A DNA stretch of 64,000 bases, taken from assembly GCF_023856365.1 (NCBI RefSeq), contig NC_064534.1, positions 12,854,536 through 12,918,535 on the forward strand, in the 5' to 3' direction. Positions within the stretch are counted from its first letter, which is position 1, and every line of letters begins with the position of its first letter. The position numbers and the translations under genes are program-made. Below the pieces are notes generated by a model. That model did not search any database. It saw only the letters and a program-made list of their open reading frames with translations, and was not told the DNA's origin. This stretch comes from Brienomyrus brachyistius (lineage: Eukaryota > Chordata > Actinopteri > Osteoglossiformes > Mormyridae). Below are positions 1 to 12,476 of this stretch, piece after piece.

Positions 1-226
1 GTGATAGAAACCTGTTTTACCTTGTGGGGACATTTTTTAGGTCCTGGGGGAACCCCAGGAGACAGCCTCAAAGGGGCTTGGTTGAAGTAATTTTGTCCCA
101 AGGCTGAGCATTATGCTTGGCTGTTGGCTGTTGGTTAAATAGCAAGCAATAGCAGTAAGAGGCAGTTACCCTCAGGTATATGTGAGTAAATGTGCCTAGA
201 TACCAAATGCTGTGGTCCCTCTCCAG
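1..226. other. sorbs3: sorbs3 intron, 3' part, with repeat fragment
   Basis: Non-coding. It ends in a pyrimidine-rich tract and the AG acceptor at 225-226. The first ~50 bases read like the end of the GTGGGGACC repeat seen at 60746-60985 (shared CCTTGTGGGGACATTTTT-type core) in the opposite orientation. No other gene signal is visible. Confidence 0.7.
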
Positions 227-730
227 GGTGAGCAGATCTGTGTGACACGGCGTGTGGATGACAGCTGGCTGGAGGGCAGAATCACCGGCACGTCACGCAG
301 CGGCATCTTCCCCATCAGCTACGTCCAGGTCACCAAGATGCCCCGCACCAAATCCAGCGACGACTACCCCGCCAGCCCCAGCTCGCCCCTGAGCCCTGGC
401 CGTCCCCTGCACTCCCCCATTTATCCCGGCCCCTTGAGCTCAGACATGAGATCTCCCCTCCAAGCCGTCCAGTCGCCATCCACCCAGGCTTCCTCTCTAC
501 CCAACGCCTTCCAGTTAAGGCAGTCCCAGTTTCCCAGTCAATCCACCTCCCCAAAACAGGCCTTTAACCACTGGCCTGAATCAGACTCCCTGCAGACCAA
601 CCACCGGAGTACAGCACACTCTGTGGGACACGCCTGTTCCGGCAAGGAGACTGGCCCAGCCATGGCATCATCCAATCGGATGCAATCGTCGCCCCCTACA
701 GGTCCACAGAAATCTCTCTATTGCACTCAG
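227..730 (+). CDS. sorbs3: sorbs3 exon: second SH3 end plus linker
   Basis: A CTCCAG acceptor precedes it and a CAG|GTATGT donor follows; both boundaries are phase 0. It encodes 168 residues: the C-terminal half of an SH3 domain (Trp in [15 protein letters not shown]), then a linker with repeated SPxSP-type motifs. The linker probably carries phosphorylation sites, which is inference. Confidence 0.92.
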
Positions 731-1586
731 GTATGTTTTTTTTGATCATTTTCATTCACAAATACTAATTTTTCATGAATAAGTTTAAAATAGAACAGGA
801 CATCAGCTGCATGCAAGACCAGTCTAAACATTTTTATAATTTACATAAGCAAAAAATTTCATCATCTAAATACATTGATTACAAGTCGTTGAACGCTCTA
901 CAAATACGAGCATATAATTTAAAATGTGTATTTCTCTAAACTCTTTGGGGTCCTCCCCTGCTTTTTTTATAAGGATGGAATTTCCATAAACTCCACCCAA
1001 CCCAGCCCCCACACCAAGGCCTCTCCCAGCTCACAGGCCCCAACCAGTAACCGCTCCATACTGGTCCAACGACAGCCGTGAGTTCAAGACTGTTTCTCGC
1101 TATTTCTAGCAGGAAATAAGTGTAGCAGATGCTTCATTCCTCATGACCACCAACACAGACCCTGTTGTAGTCTGGGCCCTAGAGGTTGCTGGGTTACAGC
1201 CTCGGTAAACCAGGCCTGCTGTCCGAGAGCCATGTGTCACCTTCATGCCTACACTCTGTGCTCAGGTATAAAGCCATTTACAACTATAAGCCGCAGAATG
1301 GCGACGAGCTGGAACTGCGGGAAGGAGACATTGTGAATGTGATGGAGAAGTGTGACGACGGCTGGTTTGTAGGTAATGGAGCTGCACAGGCGCCCACTTT
1401 GATTATCTTTGCTGCCCTCTGCTGGACATTTTTGGGATATTTTTTTCCATGCGCTGTCTCGGCGCTGGGGCACGGAGAAACTGTGACCCTCCTCAGCAAT
1501 CTTCACCTGTTCTTCCCTCTGCAGGTACGTCCGAAAGAACTCAAGCATTTGGGACCTTTCCCGGCAACTATGTGGCTCCAGTCTAA
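227..1586 (+). CDS. sorbs3: Vinexin (SORBS3), C-terminal part, four exons
   Basis: Vinexin is a SoHo/SH3 scaffold at focal adhesions and cell junctions. In the known family the first two SH3 domains bind vinculin and the third binds Sos. Four exons join in frame: 227-730, 974-1077, 1266-1372 and 1525-1586, giving 258 residues and a stop. The first exon opens inside an SH3 domain ([19 protein letters not shown], then [10 protein letters not shown]), followed by a ~150-residue Ser/Pro-rich linker. The last three exons rebuild a full SH3 domain: the AIYNY strand (ALYDY equivalent), DELELREGD in the RT loop, the conserved Trp in DDGWFVG, and FPGNYVAPV at the C-terminus. The order and terminal residues match the end of vertebrate vinexin closely. 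SORBS1 and SORBS2 end with similar SH3 domains, but the linker and the pdlim2 neighbour favour SORBS3. The 5' exons lie before the window. Confidence 0.93.
974..1077 (+). CDS. sorbs3: sorbs3 exon: Ser/Pro linker
   Basis: The acceptor is TTTTATAAG and the donor is CC|GTGAGT, leaving phase 2. It encodes about 34 residues beginning [12 protein letters not shown]. The split codon CC+G gives the proline directly before YKAIYNY, as in vertebrate vinexin. Confidence 0.85.
1266..1372 (+). CDS. sorbs3: sorbs3 exon: third SH3, N-terminal part
   Basis: It runs from the GTGCTCAG acceptor to the G|GTAATG donor, in phase 2 and out phase 1. It encodes [17 protein letters not shown] followed by REGD, then [12 protein letters not shown]. 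These are the hydrophobic strand, RT loop and conserved tryptophan of an SH3 fold. Confidence 0.95.
1525..1586 (+). CDS. sorbs3: sorbs3 last coding exon
   Basis: The acceptor is CCTCTGCAG. Two bases complete the glycine codon, then the exon reads [19 protein letters not shown] and TAA. The 3'-most SH3 strand and the PxxY surface are complete, so this is the natural vinexin C-terminus and not a truncation. Confidence 0.95.
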
Positions 1587-3033
1587 GCGGCTTTGCCCAC
1601 CCTGTCATGCTGCACCAACCCGAGCTGAGCTGTTTGATTATTATGGCGGATTAGCTTGGAGTAGCACTCGGAAGAGCACCGGCGACTATGCCGCACCTCA
1701 CTCTCACACCCAGCCGGCCGCCCTGCATGCTCACATCACCGGCTGCCCTAAAACCAACCCTCGCTCTGGGTGCCCAGGAGTGCGAGAGCCTGTTCGCCCC
1801 CTTGCATACAGAGCTCTCCCTCAAGCTCTTGGTCACTTGGAGAAAAGACCGATGTTTGGGGACCCAGCCTGCACAGGGACCCAACCTGCACAGTGGCTAT
1901 AGCTAACCCCCACCCGCACTGTCACAAAAGCATCCTTCTGGATTTCTGATGAACTGAAGGCTTTCAGCTATAAAACTCACATTCCGTCCATCAACTTTCG
2001 TCCCTGCAGCACGTCCTCAACTTGTTTGTTTGTCGTGGTCGTCGTTGTCGTCGTCCCCCCCCCCCATTCTACTCCACTGACATCCAATGCCTCCACAACA
2101 CGAAACACCAGGGGGCGTGCTTACATTTCCACGAACCTTGTACTCTATTCCACGAACCGTGTCTTCTATTCGGGAAAGCTGTCTGCTCCACGGGATGGAA
2201 AAGTTCCTGCACTTATTTGCGTAAGCTGTTCCTGTCCTCTTCAGTTTCAGATCTCTAACAACCTCCAGGCTGAGCTGAAGAAGAAAGTATAATGAGAAGA
2301 AAATGGCTACTACAACTGTATTGGATTTCGTTACATTTTACGTGTTATGTATAATTGCGTTTTAGATATATAGCCTTGGGGCTTTAACAAATTACACAGG
2401 ATCGTGTTTCAACACGTCTCTTTATCTATTACTTTTCACAACCCGCTTTGCGATACACACTAAAGCTCGCTAAACCGATAACCCCGCTCTGTAAGATAAG
2501 GTGATGCTGACTGAATTGGGCGAAGTGACGTCTTAGATTGTGAATGCTGATAGTTTTGAACGTCTAGGGAAGCCCACCTCCCCAGGCTGGTGGGGGGCGG
2601 GGGTGTCCGTTCTCTAAATGACGTAAAATGGGAAACCACAGTGAGCAGAAGTCTGGTCAAGAATGTAGATAAGCAAGTAGGACAGAAATGACCCTGGATA
2701 TTCGAGTTTGACAGAGTGGAGAAATATCAATTGTATCAATTTAGTAGAATCTCTGCCGTATTCTAGCTTGCGACTGGGTAACTTTTTAGTGTATATATGC
2801 AAAATTTTGGAGCGTATTTCTCAATGCTCTGGCATCACGTTTGGTGCGTACGGATAATCTGTTCATTTAAGGTTAAGACGCACTTCCTCGTAAGAACAGG
2901 AGGGGGAAAAAGGACGTGACCGGATTGTTTGCCTCACGGAGCACAATTGATTGAACTCAAGCAGGTCCACGTTTTCTTCACTGTATATTAAAAATAAACT
3001 AATCCGCTTTGTTTGGCACGTGTGTGAAATAAA
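1587..3033 (+). other. sorbs3: Probable sorbs3 3'UTR
   Basis: No coding signal. The first canonical poly(A) hexamers after the stop that I noticed are AATAAA at 2993-2998 and 3028-3033, so a 3'UTR of about 1.4 kb is inferred. A short (GTC)n stretch followed by a C-run lies near 2034-2066. The end point is uncertain without transcript data. Confidence 0.45.
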
Positions 3034-4037
3034 AGTACTGGTTTACGTAGGGGCCTGCAATCATTAACGAAAGAGCCACCGAGCAAAGGATCAAGCGAAC
3101 ACATGAAAAGCAGCGAACCTTGACTTTCATAACATGTTGCGGTAATACGGGGTGATATAATTCATATGAAAGTCAAACGACCCCTTATTCTCCTGTAATA
3201 CTAGAATTTAGTCATGGAAAAGACTGCTGTTTCCTTGTATTCCGTTTCTTTACGATTACCTTGAAAAAGAGGAACAGAATGGAAGTTCACATATGTTAAG
3301 AAATAAAAGATCATTTCCAGAAATGCCAGAATGACAAGTGGACATTATTATTATTGTCATTATTATTGGTTTTTGTTGATAAACACTGCAGGCACGCCAT
3401 ACTTCCAGCTGTACCAATCACTGCTATTGTATTTTTTTACTAAACCACATACATACAGATATGTATTTTATTACTTATAGAATGTATTTAATTTTCTAAA
3501 ATACTCACAGATGTGGTTGATAATAAATGTTTTCAGGTATTGAAAAAAATATTTTTGGTTTGTGCACCTGCTTTCGGCTCACACTGACAACACGCTATTT
3601 CGCGTAGACTTTAATTTGACAGTTGTTATCAAACGCGATTTATCACCACAGCATTTGTCACATTATAAATCTTGCACCGTATTCTCGTTATCTACGAAGA
3701 AGACCGCCAGAGCTTTGCAGTTAAACTCTTTTGTTAGGCTCATAAAAACTGGTGCTTCATAAGGGGTAATTCGCAGCACCGTCGTTCCCATCAGCAGATG
3801 GCGCACTTGAATAGGTTTTGTGAAGCCTTATTGGCGAAACGGAGAGATTATTTTGATGAAAACACAGGTTGCCGGATGTTATTTTGGAGGTTTTGATGGC
3901 AGATTGGGGTCAATTCATAAAGCCTTTCAAACTTGTCATTAACATCCTTTAGAAAGATGCCCGGGAATAGTCAATGCCGGCAGTAAAGTGAGCTGGGGCG
4001 TCCTTTTTGCGTAGCCGAGCTTCGGTCACATGTACCG
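3034..4037. other. AT-rich spacer between sorbs3 and pdlim2
   Basis: AT-rich DNA with a few (ATT)n steps near 3345-3368. I see no exon, no RNA gene and no clear mobile element. Confidence 0.6.
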
Positions 4038-4044
4038 TATATAA
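4038..4044 (+). promoter_or_regulatory. pdlim2: TATA box of pdlim2
   Basis: TATATAA lies about 30 bases upstream of a pyrimidine-rich start region near 4069. It sits in locally GC-richer DNA and is followed by an ATG-free segment that ends in a strong GTAAGT donor. TATA function is inferred from spacing only. Confidence 0.5.
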
Positions 4045-4068
4045 CTGCGGCAGCGCACGGCGCAGACC

Positions 4069-4273
4069 GCACTCTCACCCTAGCAGCCGGCATCCCACAT
4101 CTGCTGTATTCCGAGCGACACCAAGCACATTTTTAATTGAGGGACCGTCATTAGGGGAGCGTTTCACTTTCGGTAGCGATCCAGGCTTTGGACCTCACAG
4201 GTGTCCGATTTAACAGCTGTTTTGCGTTAGAGCTGCAAATTACCTGCAGCTCCCGCATCTTCTGCTGAATCTG
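4069..4273 (+). other. pdlim2: pdlim2 non-coding leader exon (5'UTR exon 1)
   Basis: A stretch of about 205 bases without a single ATG ends at a consensus donor (CTG|GTAAGT, GT at 4274). It begins one helix-length below a TATA box. The next same-strand acceptor that fits is at 12336, where an exon carries 47 ATG-free bases before the pdlim2 start codon. Assignment to pdlim2 is inference from order and strand; the start site is approximate. Confidence 0.5.
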
Positions 4274-6913
4274 GTAAGTTTTACGTTCGTAATTAATAAT
4301 CTGCTTATATTTTTAATTCACAACTAACCTGACCCGACCTAAAATATCGAGCGTACTTCCTAATTTAGAGAAGAATTGAAGTTTTTGTTGCTGTCAGGCG
4401 CCTGAATCTACAAGTGGCGCAAATCCTGTATGAAGTAAGTACTCCAGCCACTGATGTCAAATTTAGGTCAGTTTTCGGGCCGCAGGTTGATTTTAACATT
4501 TGCTTAAACGGCCTGTCGCCACGCATTATCTTAAAGGTATCTGACATGAACAATGCTGCAATACCACAATGATAAGTGGGTCCGTTTGAATGCTTTTTGA
4601 GGTTTTGGGTTATTTTGTAGAGAGCATGGGCTGTATAGTCGGTGCACCTCACAGCCAAAGTCATTGATCTGCCGTATTACCTTAATTAAATGTAAGAGCA
4701 GAGTTTTGAAATGTTTTAAACGCAGTATATCAAAGCAGTCGATATGCCCGGGGATCCTTTGACGCTGTAAGAGACTTTGTCCTGGATTCAAGTAGAAAGA
4801 GTTGCTCACATGCAGAATGAATTGCTGTGTGCGGTTTGCTGTAATTTCCGGAGAATTGCCTCAGGTCGGCGTTTAAACACCCTGGCATTTTTTTTCTTTT
4901 TGGGTCACGTTTACTAAAGTGTGACTTTATATGCGGCAGAATGAGGGGGAGATCTGCGTGCGCGTCCTTGCAGTACCGCGACACGTAGATGTGAAACTTG
5001 CGAAGTGTGCTAAAAAATGATCAGACATCAGATAGAAAATCGCACGTCATTCGTGGGAAGACTTCAGCGTTCGCCCTGAGCTGTTTCTGACGGGTAAATA
5101 AACGCATGCTTTTCTCTTACTAGAACGTTCACATTTTCCTGAAAACATTTTTTGATTGTCACGAATCGGGCTGCAGGCGAATTCATCCGCATATTTCTTA
5201 GTGTTTCGTTGCTTCCGTTTATTATAGGCCTTCATTAGGACGTTCACCGTCATAATTTTTGTATTTACTTTGAGAGAATGTGATTCATCGCCATGTAATT
5301 AAATGAGATGTGGATATCTGGATATAATACGCGTGCGTTACACGTGTGCATATAGACAGTCGCAATACCGTATCCACCCAGCTGCGCACTAATTAATAAT
5401 AAGGGGTTAAAATGTTCTGATCTCGATTATTTCGTATAAGCAGCATCTGAAGAGTTTACTGCGGAATGTTTACCAAATGTTAAAATGTATAGGTTTTATA
5501 AAACATTTGAAACTTTCGGAGGAAAATATCAGCGCTGTGTGTGGGGTTGTCTCTTTAAGATGGTACATGTAATGTTGATCTTGGATAATAAAGTGCGATA
5601 AATACCCTCTTGAAGCGATGACGATGGTGGATTTAAAATCGGTCTTTAGAGAGTTGCCTCTATAAAATGCTGAGTTAACTGTAGCTTGGCTTCCACTTAC
5701 ACTTAAGGAAGTGTGTGGGCTCGCAATATGTTGGCAGGGGAAAGCTACAGGTATTACTATCTTTTAATAAGATGAGGCAGATTTTGGTTATCATTAGACC
5801 TATTATTTACGGGTCAATCCACTCGGGGGCTCCCTAAGCGCAGTGACGTAAGAGGGGCACAGAAGCCTGCTGACGAACTGTATGATTTCACAGGGTAAAA
5901 AAAAATGTTCGTATGTTTATAGTGTTCTGTCGGACGCCCCCTCGCAGAACGCAAGCCAAACTAGTGTGTGTGTGGTAGGGGGGGGGGGGTCTGCTTCGCT
6001 CCCGTCTCGCCGGCAAGGGGCGGAGGAGTCTGGTTCGTCGCGGGCAAGCGGGGCTTTTGCAAAAGTGTTTTCCACGGCTTCCTTTCTGCTCAAAAACACG
6101 AGCACAACCCACAAAATGTTGGAGAGGGAGCCCCTTCATGTTTAGAAATAAGATGAGTGGAATTTTATTCATATACTTCCGGATGCATTCTGTTGTTTAG
6201 TATCCTACCCCAAAGTCTTTTATTATTATTTATTCACGAGAGGAAATGTTCTTATCGAGAGGCGCACAGTCAGAGCGGCACATGTGCAGCCGGTTCTGTA
6301 CCTCTAGGATTGACAGGTGTAACATCAGGAACGTTCATATCTCCTTTACACTCTGTGGTCATTCTGAAAGTTGAATCGTCATGCTGCACTTGGCTGAAAG
6401 TGAAATTTCTGTGGTTTTTTTTGTCTCTGCTCATCATGCCGTGGTCGTGGTTGGGGCATGTGTTATTTGTCGGGCTTTGCAACAACACCAACAGGACAAA
6501 AAAACAAAGATTCTGGCCTAATACAAGTAGATGTTGGATTGTCTGCGGTGTAGACACTTGCAGTAACAGGCGAGTGGTGACAGAGCCCCAGTGACAGGAC
6601 GTGCCTCTCTTCACGGCCGGATGTGGCATCTACCCGAGCGGCAGAGCTCGGCTGGTACATAACAAATCTTTGTGGATGGTAACTTTTGCATGAGGTCTGT
6701 TTCTGATGAGTACATGTGGAGCGGACCGGGGAACTTCCTGTCAGCTGAAAACGGAACTGCGAGGCGATTCGTAGGTGCCATTTTGTCATGCCACATGAGC
6801 CGTGGTGCTGGGATGGTTCTACAAAGTTGGCTCTGTGGTTAGGGTGGGGAGGGCCATCAATTACTGTCAAATTTTAAAGGCAGCTGATAGTGAACCAACT
6901 TCACATTGATGCC

Positions 6914-7205
6914 TGTCAGTAAAAGAGTACCAATGTTTACCTTTTGCTTTTCACTGGGGCTGTACCCTCAAGGGTCTGTCAATTGTACCCTAACAGTAGG
7001 TAAATGTACCTTTTTAGTCTAATTTAAGGTATAGAAATGGAACCTGAGGAACACCCCCAAGGTACAAACAGCATTAATGTAGCATCAATGGTACAAAAAT
7101 GTTTCTCATAGTCAATTTCTGTACCTTAAAAGGTACATTTACCCTTGAGGGTACAGCCCCAGTGACAAGTAAGGGTACAAATTGGTACTTTTTTTTTTTC
7201 TGACA
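6914..7205. mobile_element. Palindromic MITE, 292 bp
   Basis: The two ends are inverted copies: TGTCAGTAAAAGAGTACCAA at the left, and the reverse complement of the right end reads TGTCAG, an A-run, then AGTACCAA. Inner arms also pair (CACTGGGGCTGTACCCTCAA on both arms). It has no coding capacity. The superfamily was not resolved because no target-site duplication is clear. Confidence 0.75.
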
Positions 7206-7793
7206 ATATATACATCAAAACCATGTTGCCTTGGTTCATCTTCCTTGGAACTTGTCTGGATTCTTCTCAGCTCTGATCTGTTGTGAGTCTCTCTCTCCTT
7301 CGCAGTGATGTTTTTCTTGAACTCCAGAGTGCAGTCTGTGGTAGGAAGGCTCTCCTAGGGAGAGGCCGGAGTTCCTTCCCATAGGGAACACTCCCTGAAG
7401 TGCGAGGCACCTCCAGGAAAGGGGCTGTGCAGTAGCTGCTCTTTGAAACTCTGACTGAAGGCTGGTCAGCGTGGCAGTGATGACCCACCTGTTAGCATTG
7501 GCATCTTGTGCTTTTTGTCATTCTGCTCTGGTTCTAGTCCATTACCACACCCAGCCGATGTTTTATTTTGCGGTTTTGGGAAGACGGCTGTCACAGCTGG
7601 TACTGTCACAGGGCTGGTAGTAAATTCAGCTTGTATGGTATTGGGTGAAGTAACATCCTTAAATATTAAGTAGTTCCGATTGAATAAATGGCATCTGGCA
7701 TGCAGTGGGCTAATGGCGCTGCATGGTAGGTGGATCTGGCATTGCTGAGATGTTCTTTGGTTCAGTACCAAATAATACCATTGATCTTGCCAG

Positions 7794-7795
<2 letters not shown>

Positions 7796-7827
<32 letters not shown>
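7796..7827. repeat. Poly(T) tract
   Basis: About 32 consecutive T in pdlim2 intron 1. It could be the tail of a minus-strand retroposon or simple slippage; no retroposon body is recognisable beside it. Confidence 0.8.
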
Positions 7828-7831
<4 letters not shown>

Positions 7832-9130
7832 ACCCGAAACCACCCACAACGAAGTCATCCTGAAGAGCGTGCTCTGCTCTGGTTGAGCCAGTGATGACCA
7901 CTGGGATTCCTGTTGGGTGTAGCTTGGTGACCTCTAGGTCAGGTCAGCCCTACCACGTTCCCTTCCTGCATGAAACACGCTTGTGAACACTGACTTGCCA
8001 AGATTGACCAATGACCAGCCAACGCCTACATTCTGCAGCATGGAGAATGGGCACTGGGCGCGGACAGCAGATGAAAGGATACCAGGTTTGGTCATCATCA
8101 CTACTGCGCAGTGGGAGTGTAGGTGTCATCAAGTCTTACCCACGCAGAGTTTCACTATGTCACAGGCGGGATGTTGGCCAGGGGTTGATGTGCTTGCTAG
8201 TGCTTTTGAGCTGGTATATCAAGTTCCACTTTCCACAACGGCATAAGAAAGTCTTACTTGCATATTTCCGGATGTGTTCTTTGGCTTCATTGCTTGAGTC
8301 TATCCTTTTTAAATCCTTTTTTTTGCTTTTGCCTTTGTCTTTCATGATATCCCAGCCTCTTCTGTCAGATAATTCGTAAGTTATGATTCTAAGAAATTCT
8401 ATCGGTTTCATGCTGATTGCTCACCCCAAACCATTTTCCCTCCCTCCTGGCATGAATGACTGGCAGGCCCGAGGCCTGTTCCCGGGAGGTGTAGTGGTAC
8501 GTACACATGCGGTTTGTTCCCCCTAAGGCATTCTCACCTGATAGTGTTGTGATGCAGCGTGATCACTGCTAAGCAACGCCGACAAAACATTGTTTCCATG
8601 AAATGCACGTTGAATGTGAGCTGTTCATGTATTTCGAATTACTGGAATGTTTGACTTGAGGAACAGAGCAAATATTGTTACTCTGTAGAGCCCCATCAAG
8701 ACATCCGCGCTGTACTAATAAAGTACGTTTGAGTAATGATACTGCTATTCCAGTTTTCAGCAAGTAAAATTTAACATTGAGGTTTTTTGTTCATTTTCCT
8801 TTATTGCCTTTTAAAATAAAATTAGTCTGAATTAACAATAATGGGAAAATGGTCCCACTTAAAACTATTTGTATCTTATAAATATTCGATTTCTTTGGGT
8901 GTTTTAAGGTGAAATCCGACATGGTGCCTGGCGTAATTATTCGGCATTAATGTATGTGTATTCATGGCAAAACTTAAGCCTTTTTCATGTTTAATCTACA
9001 CCCTGGATTAATTAGGTGTGTATTTTGGTGTTACTCTGAGATGTGACACGACGCTAAAATTGCATCTGAGATTTTTCTCAAATGGCAGTAACTGTGAAAG
9101 TAATTTTTAAAGTTGGCTGTTTATTTGTGT

Positions 9131-9425
9131 CTGATCCGTCCTGGTCATGGTGGCCAGCGGGTCTGGAGCCTCCCCCAGTCGGCATATGGTACGAGGTTGG
9201 ATCACACCCTGGACAGGATGCCAGTCCATTGCAGGACTCGTGCACTGATACTACAGCAGAGTTAGTGGTGCCAATTGGGCAACTGCACGTCTTTTGGACT
9301 GTGGGAGGAATCTGGAATATCTTGAAAAATCCCCGGGCCACATGTGGAGACCATATGAACTCAACACACGCAGAGCAGATGTGAGATTTAACCCCCCTAC
9401 CCTAGAGGTGTGTGATTAGCAGATG
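9131..9425 (-). mobile_element. Old degenerate SINE copy
   Basis: It shares the order of landmarks with the intact SINE at 51902-52266: GGTCTGGAGCCT, CACCCTGGACAGGATGCCAG, TCCATTGCAGG, TCTTTTGGACTGTGGGAGGA, and CCCTAGAGGTGTG near the head. It is heavily diverged, so it is an old insertion in the same orientation. Confidence 0.7.
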
Positions 9426-12336
9426 ATCAGTGGTATATTGAGTGGAGTTTATTGACTAGAGTTTGCTAATACAGACATGGTTTCCATAGTGACCTCTTTT
9501 TTTTTTCTTTTTTTTTTTTTTTTTCACCCATGTGACCATGTAATTTTCATCTTAAATGTACATATGATGAATGTTTCTCCTGCAAACATGAGTCAGTCAG
9601 TGGGGAAAATATTACTGGGAAGCTCAGGCATTTTGTATTGTTTTACGGGGCATGGAAGCACAGCGCTAAACTGTCTCATGGCCAGTAATTAAGCCCTGCT
9701 AATGACGGAGGGTGCCGTACCTGTGCCAGCAGCTCAAGTCTGCTAATGACTGGGTGGGTTTCTGCTCCTTGCCCCAAACACTCGAGGAATGTGCCGACGG
9801 GGACACTTCCGGGCTGCTGCTCCTGGGCCAGGAGTGATGACGTCACTGCCATGTAGATCACTGCAATCTGATTGGCTGTCAGATCTGCGCTTTCATGACA
9901 CAGGTTGTCGGGCCCCTGCGAGTTGTGTGGGAATCGAGGTTATCTTGTGTGGCGCTTGAGGCATCGTGGCGGTCGCACGTGGACAGTCAGTTTTGTGTCA
10001 TTCGTCCTTGTGTGAACGGCAAAGCCGTGAGCTAATTCCTCGAAATGGATGTGACCAGCGCTAACTGCAGCTCGCACTGGGGAAATTACATGCTTCGTTT
10101 CCAAGAATGTTGCTTCGCTGGCTGTCCTCAGGCCTGAAATTGACCTCGCGCTAAATGTCCCTGGTGCCTTGTTTTCAGTCTCTCTTCGTTGCTGAACCAG
10201 TACTAAAGATTCTAAATTGCTACCTCCATAACAAACAGCCATTACCGTTTGTCTTGCTGGAACGTTCACGGTAATACGGCTTGGCTAAGTTGTACCCCTG
10301 AAAATTTGGATGTCAACCTGCTGTCCTCTTCTCCGTTCTGGGCTGGCAGCAGAAGACTGCAGCAGATTTAAGAAAGAAAAAGCAAATTCGCCATCTTTGC
10401 CGTCTTTTTGCTTTAAAAATCTCTAGCATCGTTCCCTGCTGCATTTTCTGTGATGTTTATGACCCTGACCAAACACCCGCTGTCACTATAGCAATATACT
10501 ATCATGCATGCATCAGCAGATGCATTTTAATTACTTGCTTGGCTTACAGATTAACAAGTTACTTTTTTTTTTTATAGGTGGAATTTGCTGATGCAGCTTT
10601 AATACTTTGCTCGACCGAACAGCACGGGGTCGCGTCCTGGACCTGCAGGTGGCATGTCAGTTGGAAGGCTGTCCCAATTCTTTTTTCCATTTAACTAGAT
10701 AAAGGAATTTGTCCTTTAGTTCATCAGGTTTGGTCAGCTTCTCGTCTGATAAGAGTAACCTGGCCTGTTTTACCTAAGAGAGGGAACTGCATTCCTCAAG
10801 ATTCATAATATTAATCCCAGCAGAGCTCATTGCTAATAAAACTTCTTGGTTTCTTTTAAATCGACTGCTGAATTGGTCTAGTATACTATATCACATTAAC
10901 CCAAATACCTTTCGTGGTCAAGCTAGAACTTCCTGCTTGGGATAAAGGTGTATTGATAACTGCTGAACTGGATATTCGACACATTTTACTTCTGTAATAA
11001 CTTAAGAGTCTGTGTGTTTGCCGTTTTGTAGTGCTCTTTATAACATACCCACAATGCAATGCAGAGTGTGCCGTATAGAGGATGTAAACTGCTCCCAGTG
11101 TACCATAATGCAGTGCAGTGCTGACGTCTGTTGTAAACTGACTGCTCATGGTGCAACGGTTGCACAAGGCAACTTTGTATACAAATGTAAGCATGTTTTA
11201 TCTTAATTGGGCCTTGAATTATTCAAGCAGGCCTTTTGAGGGCCGCACCTGTGACAATTTGACTATGAAGTTTGAATACTGTTAAATGGCATGATCCATT
11301 CAGTTAGTAGCTCGATTTTTAAAGAGAACCGGCTTTTGTTGGAAAAGGCTCAGCCCTAACCATTAACTCGCAGCATTGTTGAGGCCTGCAAGGTCTTGTG
11401 GCTCCTGTGACCTGTGGCATTTATACATATTTAACAAGCCTACAATTTTACAAGCGAATTAGCTTAAAGGCAAAGTCCCCACTCCTGTGAACTACCAGTG
11501 CTTTTCTGTCTGCAGTCATATAGACAGACCAGGTTTATGGCGTTTGAGAGCCTTTCAGCACTTTCCCTCAAAGACTGCAAGCTGAGTACGAGGTTCCTCC
11601 TCCTCTGTATCTGTGCTGGAACGGGAACATCCACTGTGTCGGAGTGAAAGCTGACTGCCAGGTGGGGTAGGAAGCGGCCGCCCTGGCGTTTGTGGGTCTC
11701 GGGTTTCAGAGAGCTGATCATCTGCACAGGAAGATGTGCCAGGCTGCTGGAGTCCAGCAGTACGAAATGGGTTAAGTGCAGAACTATTCAAGCCCGTTGG
11801 GAGAAGTTTGTGTCATAAGGTGTAAATCATACGGTGAATGTTTTAAGGATTAGTGATCTGTGATTCCACCTCCCAGATCTTAATTCCTCTGAACGATTTG
11901 AAACACATGTGGATTTGCAGCTAAACTTATTTGACTTCTCTCTAAGTGTTTGCGCCATACGGTTGGCTTGTGATGTAACCCCTTGAGAGTGTTCAAGATT
12001 GAAGCCTGGGTATAAACTTATCACAGGTAATAAACGCATAAAAAAAACAATTATGCTCTGCCAATGTAATGTTGGATTACTGACTTATTACACTGGGTGT
12101 TGCATGGCCGATGGTAATGTGTGTTTTAATATTAATCTGTAGATGGAATAAAGTAGATGGAACAGGATTAACGGCATAATGCAATGCAAGGTTGTTTTCA
12201 GACACTCGACCCCCCACCCCACCCCCAAAGTGAACTTCTGCTCAGAGACTAGTGAGATTCAGTGGCATTCAGAAAGTGTGCAGGGAATTTTACTGTGGTT
12301 TGTTTGTCTTCATGGGCTCGGCTTCCTCTCCTGCAG

Positions 12337-12476
12337 GTGGAAGAGCTTCCTGAAGGCTGAGTTCGGCAGCCAGCGGCCACACGATGGCGCTAACGGTCAC
12401 CCTCATCGGCCCTGCCCCTTGGGGCTTCAGAATATCTGGAGGCAGGGACTTCAAGAGAGCTATAACGGTTTCCAAG
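12337..12476 (+). CDS. pdlim2: pdlim2 exon 2: start codon and PDZ N-terminus
   Basis: The acceptor is CTCCTGCAG. After 47 leader bases, ATG at 12384 lies in a strong context (A at -3, G at +4). It encodes [20 protein letters not shown] followed by [11 protein letters not shown], then AAG|GTAACC. PWGF (residues 12-15) is the carboxylate-binding loop of the ALP/Enigma-type PDZ domain. MALTV and GPAPWGFR agree with vertebrate PDLIM2. Confidence 0.95.

Larger units (their letters stand above)
4274..12336 (+). other. pdlim2: pdlim2 intron 1
   Basis: About 8 kb with no convincing exon. It contains a G-run at 5979-5989, a palindromic MITE (6914-7205), a long T tract (7796-7827) and a degenerate SINE copy (9131-9425). 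Open frames of 60-145 codons in it have no recognisable domain. Confidence 0.5.

Noticed and set aside
6157..6594. 145-codon plus-strand frame in pdlim2 intron 1
   Set aside because: No domain, no splice-consistent borders, and a comparable frame on the opposite strand.
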